Below, in pieces: positions 1 to 5,204 of a DNA stretch of 6,764 nucleotides. A program made the translations under genes and the position numbers. The DNA comes from Bacteroidales bacterium UBA5342 (lineage in GTDB: Bacteria > Bacteroidota > Bacteroidia > Bacteroidales > UBA5342): positions 20,755 through 27,518 of the forward strand of contig DHQI01000014.1 in NCBI GenBank assembly GCA_002408065.1, written 5' to 3'. Position 1 is the first letter of the stretch; every line of letters begins with the position of its first letter. Below the pieces are notes generated by a model. The model did not search any database. It was not told the DNA's origin and saw only the letters and a program-made list of their open reading frames with translations.

Positions 1-669
1 CGTAAGGTGATTAAGACACGTACTTCAGGGATAGAGCCACGCAATGCCGAGCAAGCTTTTGCATTGGATATTTTGTTGGATCCTACCATTTCTTGCGTGG
101 TGCTGACAGGTAAAGCAGGTACGGGCAAAACGCTTCTGGCTCTGGCTGCAGCTATTCAGCAGAGTGGGGTGTATTCACAGGTCCTTTTGGCGCGTCCTAT
201 TGTGCCTTTGGCTAACCGGGATTTAGGATTTCTACCAGGCGATGAACAACAAAAGATTTCCCCGTATATGCAACCTTTATTCGATAATCTTTCGGTGATT
301 AAACATCAGTTTTCGATCAATTCACCGGAACTATCTAAAATAGTAGAGATGGAAGCCAGCGAGCAGATTCAAATTACACCTCTGGCGTATATTCGTGGTC
401 GTAGTTTGTCGGATACTTATTTTATTATCGATGAGGCTCAAAACCTGACGCCACACGAAGTTAAAACCATTGTGACGCGTGCTGGAGAAGGTACCAAGAT
501 GATTTTTACCGGTGATGTATTTCAGATTGATTCTCCTTATCTGGATGAGCATTCCAACGGCTTATCTAATTTGATTGATAAAATGAAAGGACAGGATATT
601 TTTGCTCATGTTAACCTGTTGAAAGGGGAGCGTTCTTATCTGTCTGAGCTTGCCAGTCAGCTTTTGTAA
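1..669 (+). CDS. PhoH family ATPase, C-terminal part (5' end outside window)
   Basis: P-loop NTPase of the PhoH family. In Bacteroidetes these proteins usually carry an N-terminal PIN (nuclease-like) domain and are thought to act on RNA, but the substrate is not firmly known. The frame is open from base 1, so the gene starts upstream; an in-frame GTG at base 7 is unlikely to be the true start. Visible motifs, counted in window codons: the family signature GIEPRNAEQ at 10-18, Walker A GKAGTGKT at 37-44, the PhoH block ARPIVPLANRDLGFLPGD around 64-81, Walker B FIIDEAQN at 141-148, and a sensor-like FTGD at 169-172. The end (LLKGERSYLSELAS) is typical of PhoH. The PIN domain itself is not in view, so the fused architecture is inferred from family knowledge. 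An intrinsic terminator follows about 18 nt after the stop, so this gene ends its transcript. Confidence 0.93.
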   Translation, partial: RKVIKTRTSGIEPRNAEQAFALDILLDPTISCVVLTGKAGTGKTLLALAAAIQQSGVYSQVLLARPIVPLANRDLGFLPGDEQQKISPYMQPLFDNLSVIKHQFSINSPELSKIVEMEASEQIQITPLAYIRGRSLSDTYFIIDEAQNLTPHEVKTIVTRAGEGTKMIFTGDVFQIDSPYLDEHSNGLSNLIDKMKGQDIFAHVNLLKGERSYLSELASQLL

Positions 670-687
670 AGACTTTATTAATGTGAT

Positions 688-733
688 AAAAGTCCACAAC
701 CGGTAGGGAGTTATCGTTAGTGGGCTTTTTTTT
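688..733 (+). terminator. Intrinsic terminator after the PhoH gene
   Basis: A 10-bp stem joins AAAAGTCCAC (688-697) to GTGGGCTTTT (720-729), with one G-T wobble. The 22-nt loop can fold a little further. A run of eight T (726-733) follows directly. It separates the PhoH gene from the thioredoxin lipoprotein gene. Confidence 0.85.
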
Positions 734-776
734 ACTATTTTCGCCAAAGTTTTATTTCTATAAGGAATAGATATAA

Positions 777-784
777 AATATTTG
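777..784 (+). promoter_or_regulatory. Possible Bacteroidetes -7 box for the thioredoxin lipoprotein gene
   Basis: AATATTTG differs from the Bacteroidetes -7 consensus TAnnTTTG at one position and lies 37 nt before the ATG. No clear TTTG -33 element is seen at the usual distance. A promoter somewhere here is expected because a strong terminator lies just upstream; this exact box is uncertain. Confidence 0.3.
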
Positions 785-821
785 AGATGAAACGTTAAAA
801 AATAAAATTAGACAAATAACT

Positions 822-1823
822 ATGAAAATGAAAAATGTAACAAAACTAGGACTTTTGCTGATGACAGCATTTGCTATGTTCTCTTGTGGTGCCGGTGGTG
901 GTTTTACTTTGAACGGGAAAATTGATGGTACTCAGGCTACTGAAGCCGTATTGGCCTATGGAGAAGTGATGGATACTGTAGTGGTAGAAGAGGGTGTTTT
1001 TAAATTTGAAGGCGACGTGGAAGAACCTGTGATGGCTACTTTGCTGATCGAAGGACGTCAGACTAATATTATGCTGGAAAATTCAGAAATTACTATCGAA
1101 GGTGCTGTGGATGCTATGGTGGAAGCGGCTATTACCGGTTCTGAATCGCAATTGGCTTTCGATGAGTTTATAAAAGAGATTGGTAAGCACCAAACATCGC
1201 GTGAAGATTATATCGGTTTTTGCACAGAGTTTTGTGAGAATAATGCGGACGCTTACTTTACCCCTTATGTGATTGGTAGTATTGCATCCATGTTACAGCC
1301 ACAAGAGGCGATGGATTTGGTTGCTGCCTTATCTCCTGAGGTGCAGAATACAAAAATAGCTACAGAGTTAAAAGAGCAATTGCAGAAGGTTTTAGCTCTT
1401 TCTGAAGGTGGTAAAGTACCTGATTTTACGATGAACGATCAAGATGGTAAGCCCGTTAAATTATCAGATGTTTATAAGAAGAACAAATATACTTTGATAG
1501 ACTTTTGGGCTTCGTGGTGTGCCCCATGTCGTCAGGAAAATCCTAATGTAGTAGCTAACTTCAAAAAATATAATGAAAAAGGCTTTGGTATCATTGGTGT
1601 TTCTTTGGATAAAGAAAAAGATGCTTGGATTAAGGCCATTGCAGATGATGAACTGACTTGGGTGCATGTGTCTGACTTGCAAGGATGGAAAAATGCAGCA
1701 GCAGCAGAATATGCTGTACGTAGTATACCGGCTAGTTTCTTGGTGGATAGCGAAGGAAAAATAATGGGGCGTAATCTGCGCGAAGCAGCTCTGGGATCTA
1801 AATTATCAGAATTATTAGATTAA
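822..1823 (+). CDS. Thioredoxin-fold (TlpA/ResA-type) lipoprotein with DUF4369-like N-terminal domain
   Basis: Predicted envelope thiol-disulfide oxidoreductase of 333 residues. Residues 1-21 form a lipoprotein signal peptide (KMKN charge, then LLLMTAFAMF), and Cys22 in FSC is the likely lipidation site. Residues ~27-115 are a beta-rich DUF4369-like domain (TLNGKIDG, VVVEEGVFKFEG, ITGS are typical). A helical linker follows to ~195. The thioredoxin/AhpC-TSA domain runs from ~197 to 333 with WCAPC (catalytic Cys233 and Cys236) and the cis-proline loop SIPASF (Pro303). This layout is common in Bacteroidetes, where such proteins reduce or rearrange disulfides in the periplasm; the partner cannot be read from the sequence. 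The residues after Cys22 are GAGGG, not an acidic surface-export signal, so a periplasm-facing anchor is more likely. Another cysteine pair (Cys134, Cys138) lies in the linker. No strong terminator follows, so read-through into the next gene (73-nt gap) is plausible. Confidence 0.92.
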   Translation: MKMKNVTKLGLLLMTAFAMFSCGAGGGFTLNGKIDGTQATEAVLAYGEVMDTVVVEEGVFKFEGDVEEPVMATLLIEGRQTNIMLENSEITIEGAVDAMVEAAITGSESQLAFDEFIKEIGKHQTSREDYIGFCTEFCENNADAYFTPYVIGSIASMLQPQEAMDLVAALSPEVQNTKIATELKEQLQKVLALSEGGKVPDFTMNDQDGKPVKLSDVYKKNKYTLIDFWASWCAPCRQENPNVVANFKKYNEKGFGIIGVSLDKEKDAWIKAIADDELTWVHVSDLQGWKNAAAAEYAVRSIPASFLVDSEGKIMGRNLREAALGSKLSELLD

Positions 1824-1896
1824 GAGTTTTATATTTAAAATGTTAAGTCCAATCAGAGGGGACGATTAATATAGAAATTTGTAATTATATTTAACT

Positions 1897-2412
1897 GTGG
1901 TTTTACATTTCCTAATATTATCAGGAGAAGAAGAAGATTTTGTTCGCGAGATTTTGATTGATGCGGAAAGTACTTTTCTGGATTTTCATAAAGCGATTCA
2001 GGAAAGTGTGGGGTATGATGCCGGGCAGTTGGCTTCTTTTTTTACTGCTGACGATGACTGGGTTAAAGGAGAGGAGATTACGCTGATGCAGATGGATGAA
2101 TCCTCGGATTCGCGCCTGATGGATGAGGTTAAACTTAAGGAGTACGTCGATGATGCTAAGGATAAGTTGATATATACTTTTGATTTTTTTGGAAATCGTG
2201 GTTTCTTCGTAGAGGTGCTGAGTGTGTCCGGCGAGCGTGCTTTGGATAAAGCGGCTGTTGTTAGGGCTGAAGGTGATGCTCCTGCACAGGTCGATGTTAG
2301 TATTTTTGGAGGTGATCAAGAGGAGGAAGATCTTTTTAGCTTTGAAGAGGAGGACGACTTAATGGATGGTATCGAGGAAGTTGGTCTTGACGAGCTAGGA
2401 GAAGAATGGTAG
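1897..2412 (+). CDS. pRiA4b ORF-3-like (PRiA4_ORF3) acidic protein
   Basis: Small cytoplasmic protein of 171 residues. Databases call such proteins 'plasmid pRiA4b ORF-3 family' or 'IS1096 passenger TnpR family'; the function is unknown, and those names reflect where the family was first seen, not proven recombinase activity. Recognisable pieces are the N-terminal strand FLILSGEEEDFVREILID, the helix TFLDFHKAIQESVGY, the SFFTADDDW segment, and the KLIYTFDFFGNRGFFVEVL strand pair. Residues ~138-171 are a strongly acidic tail (runs of Glu/Asp), probably disordered. The start is GTG: an in-frame TAA lies 12 nt upstream (1882-1884), no ATG is available near the conserved N-terminus, and the GTG places that N-terminus correctly. 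It probably shares a transcript with the lipoprotein gene. No transposon ends are visible around it, so it looks like an ordinary chromosomal gene. Confidence 0.85.
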   Translation: MVLHFLILSGEEEDFVREILIDAESTFLDFHKAIQESVGYDAGQLASFFTADDDWVKGEEITLMQMDESSDSRLMDEVKLKEYVDDAKDKLIYTFDFFGNRGFFVEVLSVSGERALDKAAVVRAEGDAPAQVDVSIFGGDQEEEDLFSFEEEDDLMDGIEEVGLDELGEEW

Positions 2413-2482
2413 AATCAACCGTGTATTCTATTTGATGCACTACACTTTACTTATTGCCTTGTGGTATTAGTGTTAAATTTTT

Positions 2483-2521
2483 AAGACGTTGCTAAGAGCA
2501 TAAGCCCTCTTGCGACGTCTT
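2483..2521 (+). terminator. Long hairpin just upstream of miaA (terminator or attenuator)
   Basis: AAGACGTTGC (2483-2492) pairs with GCGACGTCTT (2512-2521), 10 bp with one wobble. After a bulged T, AAGAG (2494-2498) pairs with CTCTT (2507-2511), leaving an 8-nt loop. The sequence after it, CTTTATATA, is only moderately T-rich, so termination may be incomplete. It ends 16 nt before the miaA ATG. It could end the upstream transcript, or lie in the miaA leader if miaA is transcribed from further upstream. Confidence 0.6.
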
Positions 2522-2537
2522 CTTTATATAAAAGAAA

Positions 2538-3434
2538 ATGAAGAGAAAGCACCTCATCGTAATTGTAGGGCCAACCGGAACAGGCAAGACCTCGGTAAGC
2601 ATTGCTTTGGCCAAGCATTTTAATACAGAAATCATTTCTTCTGATTCGCGCCAGATTTATAAAGGCTTGACGATAGGTACTGCTGCTATTACTCCTGACG
2701 AGATGGATGGGGTACCTCACCACTTTGTTGGGACGCTGGATGTCAAACAGAGTTTTAATGCTTTTGAGTACGAAAGAGCAGCTCTGAGGATTTTAGAAGA
2801 TCGTTTTCAGGAACACGATGTACTGGTAATGGTTGGTGGTTCTATGATGTACATAGATGCTGTGTGCAAAGGCATTGATGAGATGCCTGATGTTGATTTG
2901 AAAATTCGCCATAAGCTGAAAGAACGTGTGGCTAAAGATGGTATAGAGAGTTTGTGGCAAGAACTTAAGGAGGCTGACGAATCTTATTACAATAGTGTTG
3001 ACCTTAAAAATCCGGCGCGTGTTATTCATGGTTTAGAGGTTTTTCTGACCACCGGAAAGCCCATTTCTTCTTTTCGTCAGAACCAAGTTAAGGAACGTGA
3101 CTTTTTGATTACTAAGCTTGGCATTACGCTTCCCCGCGAACAGCTTTATAAACGCATTAATAAACGTGTAGATAGAATGTTGAAGGAGGGTTTGCTTGAA
3201 GAAGCCCGCACATTTTATCCTTTCAAAGAATATAATGCTCTCAAAACAGTTGGTTATCGTGAGCTTTTTGATCATTTTGATGGTAAGATACCTTTGGATG
3301 AAGCCATCCGTTTGATAAAACGTAATTCTCGTCGTTATGCTAAAAAGCAATTGACTTGGTTTCGAAAAGATGATTCGACTCAGTGGTTTTCTCCTTTTGA
3401 GGTGGAGAGAATGCTTCACTATTTAGATCTTTAA
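2538..3434 (+). CDS. miaA: tRNA dimethylallyltransferase MiaA
   Basis: Transfers the dimethylallyl group from DMAPP to N6 of A37 in tRNAs that read UNN codons, the first step towards i6A/ms2i6A. This stabilises codon-anticodon pairing and frame keeping. The protein is 298 residues, normal for the family. Motifs: P-loop-like GPTGTGKT at residues 11-18, SSDSRQIYKGLTIGTA at 34-49 (Asp36, Ser37 and Gln39 lie in the region that contacts DMAPP and A37), VPHHFVG (tRNA and substrate region), VGGSMMYIDA (variant of the usual GGTGLY), ARVIHGLEV, TGKPIS, the LLEEA helix, TVGYRE, and the C-terminal RRYAKKQLTWFRKD. All key regions are present, so it should be active. The ATG is preceded by an A-rich stretch, and a long hairpin ends 16 nt upstream. 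The last 12 nt overlap, on the opposite strand, the end of an ATPase pseudogene. Confidence 0.97.
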   Translation: MKRKHLIVIVGPTGTGKTSVSIALAKHFNTEIISSDSRQIYKGLTIGTAAITPDEMDGVPHHFVGTLDVKQSFNAFEYERAALRILEDRFQEHDVLVMVGGSMMYIDAVCKGIDEMPDVDLKIRHKLKERVAKDGIESLWQELKEADESYYNSVDLKNPARVIHGLEVFLTTGKPISSFRQNQVKERDFLITKLGITLPREQLYKRINKRVDRMLKEGLLEEARTFYPFKEYNALKTVGYRELFDHFDGKIPLDEAIRLIKRNSRRYAKKQLTWFRKDDSTQWFSPFEVERMLHYLDL

Positions 3435-4005
3435 ATAGTATAGCTTGAGCCATCGTTTATAAATTGGAACCAGCATTTCTACCTTGCGGGGAATGCTTTT
3501 TTCTATGATCTCTTTGTTAATCAGCGCAGACTTTATTCTTGTGGTATTGGCCGGTGCCCTGAGTTTGTATTTATCCGCTTTTTCTTTGGCGCTAAACTGT
3601 TTTACGTTTTCAATCAGGGCTTTCAGAATGTTTAATTGTGTTTTGTTAATATTCTAAACAAGCAAACTAAGTTGCATCGTTAAGCTGTCGAAAGTTTCGT
3701 CGATGTTGTTGTTTTTCCATGCTTATGTTTGTTCATAGCCAGCACAGTTGGGCTAATTTAGTATGAATGGTTTTCTGTTAGTTTTCTATCTTTTCGGCTT
3801 GGCTGTTGTTTATCTTCTTTCCCGACACTGTCTCTAATACTCTTTCAGCTAATGATTGATAAAAATCATCTTCTGTTCTGACCTTGTGCATGTCAAACAA
3901 TACCACCTTAATGCTTTTGCTGTTTTTGTTGTGTTTGAAATTTGGTACGGCATTTTCTGTGTATAAAACCAGAGAGCCTAAATATAGCCTGTTATTTATA
4001 CACAA
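3423..4005 (-). pseudogene. Decayed AAA ATPase (ATPase_2 / COG1672 type), several lesions
   Basis: Read on the - strand, this gap holds pieces of the ATP-binding protein family that is abundant in Bacteroidetes (intact members are, from memory, about 370-400 residues). The N-proximal piece (4005-3781) contains VVLFDMHKVRTEDDFYQSL and AERVLETVSGK, the strand and helix that normally follow the P-loop; the P-loop itself is not recognisable. A TAA stop (3780-3778) follows. The same frame then reads HTKLAQLCW, which belongs about 150 or more residues later in the family, so the middle (Walker B and neighbours) is missing. A TGA (3735-3733) and a frameshift come next. The new frame (3713-3423) reads FDSLTMQLSLL, a TAG (3656-3654), then INKTQLNILKALIENV, NTTRIKSALINKEIIEKS and YKRWLKLYYLKI, the family's winged-helix C-terminus, ending at TAA 3425-3423 inside miaA. 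Intact relatives act as ATPases of unclear role. The family assignment is from memory of its conserved C-terminus. Confidence 0.8.
3472..3502 (+). terminator. Intrinsic terminator after miaA
   Basis: AGCATTTC (3472-3479) pairs with GGAATGCT (3490-3497), 8 bp with one G-T wobble and a 10-nt loop. Six T at 3497-3502 follow. It lies about 38 nt beyond the miaA stop. The same bases are codons of the decayed ATPase gene on the other strand (IPRKVEML region), so the terminator lies within what was once coding DNA. Confidence 0.7.
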
Positions 4006-4033
4006 TTGTAGGAAATATTTTTGCTTATATTTG
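4006..4033 (+). promoter_or_regulatory. Bacteroidetes-type promoter for the NifX-like/Nif11-like pair
   Basis: TATATTTG (4026-4033) matches the -7 consensus TAnnTTTG perfectly. TTG at 4006-4008 lies 17 nt upstream, slightly closer than the usual ~20. Transcription would begin near 4037-4040, giving a leader of about 95-100 nt. A small inverted repeat ATTGT-TCAT-ACAAT (4037-4050) sits at the predicted start and could be an operator. The box lies next to the degenerate 5' end of the ATPase pseudogene. Confidence 0.6.
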
Positions 4034-4134
4034 TGTATTGTTCATACAATCAGTAGTGTAACGAAACATGTAAGCAAAGAGTTAAATCCTACAAAAATGT
4101 TGGAAAAAACACAGGCCTGGTGTTAACAAAAAAA

Positions 4135-4548
4135 ATGAAGAAAATGAAAATTGGATTTCCTTACTTAAAAGAAGTGGAAGGTGGAGATGTTTTGATGGAT
4201 GAGACTTTTCACACCTGTATGTCATTTGGCATTTATGATGACAAAAACGAAACAATAAAACTGATGACTGCTGAAGAAATCAGTGCAGAGATAGATGGAG
4301 GTTTGCCCGGCTTTTTTAGACAAAACGGAGTGTCTAATTTGATATCGCCTGAATGCCACACTATGGCAGCTAAATTTTTTCAGGATAATAAGCTGAAGAT
4401 ATACAGAGCATTGAGTGATGATTTGTTGGAAAATGTGATGATGCTTCAAAACCGTATGCTACAGCTTTTTGGGGCCGAAGAGGTGTTGGCTTCTTCTTGT
4501 GGTTCAGATTGTAGTTCTTGTGGTTCTTCTTGTAGTACTAAGCGTTGA
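4135..4548 (+). CDS. NifX/NifB-type (dinitrogenase FeMo-cofactor domain-like) protein with Cys-rich tail
   Basis: A 137-residue soluble protein resembling the Dinitrogenase iron-molybdenum cofactor domain (PF02579), whose members bind FeMo-cofactor precursors or other metal clusters. Supporting pieces: MKIGFPYLKEV at the start, ETFHTCMSFGIYDD in the place of the family's HFG..FxIYD segment, GVSNLISPECHTMAAKFFQDN, and KLKIYRA followed by a helix ending LQLFGA. The tail holds four cysteines spaced C-x3-C-x2-C-x3-C (122, 126, 129, 133) in a Ser/Gly-rich context, a plausible metal or Fe-S site; Cys28 and Cys74 are additional. The frame also permits GTG 4120 and ATG 4144. ATG 4135 is preferred because the family begins close to the MKI strand; 4144 is also reasonable. 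A Nif11-like gene follows after 50 nt. Domain assignment is by eye and moderately sure; the function is inferred. No nitrogenase gene is in the window, so a role in another metalloprotein pathway is possible. Confidence 0.7.
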   Translation: MKKMKIGFPYLKEVEGGDVLMDETFHTCMSFGIYDDKNETIKLMTAEEISAEIDGGLPGFFRQNGVSNLISPECHTMAAKFFQDNKLKIYRALSDDLLENVMMLQNRMLQLFGAEEVLASSCGSDCSSCGSSCSTKR

Positions 4549-4598
4549 GAACTCTGAGGGGGAGCTTTTAAATTTTATAATTTGATATTTGTTTATTT

Positions 4599-4844
4599 AT
4601 GGCAATACAAAATGCGATCAACTTTCTCTTTGATATAGATAAGGATGAGAAGTTGCGTTCTACTTTTAACCTTTTGCAAGGGGCAGAAGTAGAGACGAAA
4701 AGAAACGAGATGGGGTATAAGTTTTCACCTGAAGAATTTGAAGAAACAATTAATTTTTTGCACGTTAAATGCCAGCATGAAGAGCAAGCTAATCACTTGT
4801 TTCAATTAGTGTCATGGTATAAAATGATAAGTGCTAATGTTTGA
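4599..4844 (+). CDS. Nif11-like small protein
   Basis: An 81-residue protein of unknown function. Residues 1-50 fit the Nif11 domain (PF07862): MAIQNAINFL, then DKDEKLRSTF, and the signature-like GYKFSPEEFEET at ~39-50. Family knowledge: Nif11 proteins occur in nif clusters of diazotrophs, and the same fold is used as a leader in some peptide natural-product precursors. Here the C-terminal part (HVKCQHEEQANHLFQLVSWYKMI) looks helical and lacks a Gly-Gly cleavage site or a Cys/Ser/Thr-rich core, and no maturation enzyme is nearby, so a stand-alone Nif11 protein is more likely than a precursor peptide. It lies 50 nt behind the NifX-like gene with no terminator between them and a strong terminator about 110 nt after, so the two probably form one transcript. 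The single start codon ATG 4599 fits the domain edge. Confidence 0.72.
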   Translation: MAIQNAINFLFDIDKDEKLRSTFNLLQGAEVETKRNEMGYKFSPEEFEETINFLHVKCQHEEQANHLFQLVSWYKMISANV

Positions 4845-4953
4845 GGACCAGTAGTTCAGGAATAAGCTCTTTTAAAGAGATTCTACTTGTTTTGTAATAT
4901 CCCGTAGTAGACCTTAGGTGCGGGTTTTAAGATAATTGCTGTGATTGATGTTG

Positions 4954-4997
4954 AGAAGGGCTATGCGGTTTTTGTTAATCGTATGGCTCTTTTTTTT
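4954..4997 (+). terminator. Strong intrinsic terminator ending the NifX-like/Nif11-like unit
   Basis: GGGCTATGCG (4958-4967) pairs with CGTATGGCTC (4980-4989) over 10 bp including three G-T wobbles, extended by A-T pairs outward to about 4954. The loop has 12 nt, and eight T (4990-4997) follow. The end of the T run doubles as the TTTG -33 element of the ilvD promoter. A weaker CCCG/CGGG hairpin with TTTT (4901-4928) lies upstream. The rest of 4845-4950 shows no gene. Confidence 0.75.
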
Positions 4998-5027
4998 GGT
5001 ATTAATGAGAAAGAATCTTTATATTTG
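4995..5027 (+). promoter_or_regulatory. Bacteroidetes-type promoter for the ilvD leader
   Basis: The -33 element TTTG (4995-4998) and a perfect -7 element TATATTTG (5020-5027; consensus TAnnTTTG) are separated by 21 nt, close to the usual spacing. The expected transcription start is about 5031-5034, giving roughly 170 nt of leader RNA before ilvD and only 10-13 nt before the leader-peptide ATG. Confidence 0.8.
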
Positions 5028-5043
5028 CAGGCAAATTACTCAA

Positions 5044-5097
5044 ATGATATCTTTTGCAGCAAATATTTTAGTACTTGTCCTCTTGGTCCGTAATTAA
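5044..5097 (+). CDS. Branched-chain amino acid leader peptide of ilvD
   Basis: A 17-codon ORF encodes MISFAANILVLVLLVRN. Codons 8-15 are eight consecutive Ile/Leu/Val codons (I-L-V-L-V-L-L-V), with another Ile at codon 2. All four Leu codons differ (TTA, CTT, CTC, TTG). It starts 10-13 nt after the predicted transcription start and ends at TAA 5095-5097. It is followed by a pairing segment (5104-5120) and an intrinsic terminator (5140-5179) in front of ilvD, an enzyme gene for Ile, Val and Leu synthesis. Family knowledge: enterobacterial ilv and leu leaders (ilvL, ivbL, leuL) have this design, in which a ribosome stalled on scarce charged tRNA prevents terminator folding. The peptide presumably has no role other than being translated. 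No Shine-Dalgarno site is visible, as is usual in Bacteroidetes. Confidence 0.85.
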   Translation: MISFAANILVLVLLVRN

Positions 5098-5153
5098 GAC
5101 GATGGGGAACGCTGTGTATTTACTATAGAAAACATTTATAAAAAGCCTTTCTC
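5070..5153 (+). promoter_or_regulatory. Candidate pause hairpin and antiterminator of the ilvD attenuator
   Basis: Two mutually exclusive pairings can be drawn. Pause form: the regulatory codons at 5078-5082 (TCCTC) pair with 5104-5108 (GGGGA), helped by 5070-5074 with 5116-5120. Antiterminator form: 5104-5113 (GGGGAACGCT) pairs with 5144-5153 (AGCCTTTCTC) at 9 of 10 positions, two of them wobbles, with one C-C mismatch. The second form uses the 5' arm of the terminator. A ribosome stalled on the Leu/Val codons would hide 5070-5082 and favour the antiterminator. Pairings were drawn by hand; energies were not calculated. Confidence 0.55.
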
Positions 5154-5179
5154 AATTAAAAAACGAGAGAGGCTTTTTT
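5140..5179 (+). terminator. Attenuator terminator in the ilvD leader
   Basis: AAAAAGCCTTTCTC (5140-5153) pairs with GAGAGAGGCTTTTT (5165-5178), 14 bp with one T-G wobble and an 11-nt A-rich loop. It ends in T6 (5174-5179). It lies 25 nt before the ilvD ATG and downstream of a promoter with no other gene between except the leader peptide, so its natural role is conditional termination of ilvD transcription. Confidence 0.88.
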
Positions 5180-5204
5180 GTTATCATCACATTTTAATAA
5201 TATT

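Noticed and set aside
1897..2412. Mobile element suggested by the family name 'IS1096 passenger TnpR'
   Set aside because: No terminal inverted repeats, target duplications or transposase are visible, and the family is common as a chromosomal gene in Bacteroidetes.
3884..4126. 80-codon ORF on the + strand opposite the pseudogene
   Set aside because: Its low-complexity Leu/Phe/Cys-rich product is what the antisense of an ATPase fragment gives, and the - strand reading has clear family similarity.
4098..4127. Nine-codon mini-ORF (MLEKTQAWC) before the NifX-like gene, overlapping a small inverted repeat AACAC/GTGTT (4108-4124)
   Set aside because: There is no matching codon bias, no terminator between it and the gene, and the inverted repeat is only 5 bp. 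A regulatory role cannot be supported.
4120..4134. GTG at 4120 as start of the NifX-like protein
   Set aside because: The extra residues MLTKK are not expected before the MKI strand; ATG codons at 4135 and 4144 fit better.
4599..4844. Nif11-like protein as a peptide natural-product precursor
   Set aside because: There is no Gly-Gly cleavage motif, no Cys/Ser/Thr-rich core and no modification enzyme or transporter in the window.
4845..4880. Short dyads after the Nif11-like gene (CTCTTTTAAAGAG and neighbours) as an RNA gene or terminator
   Set aside because: The stem is very short with almost no loop and no T run; the convincing terminator is at 4954-4997.
4941..5093. GTG-started 50-codon ORF across the ilvD control region, in a frame different from the leader peptide
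   Set aside because: It runs through a strong terminator stem, the promoter boxes and the leader, its product resembles nothing recognisable, and the leader-peptide frame explains the region much better.
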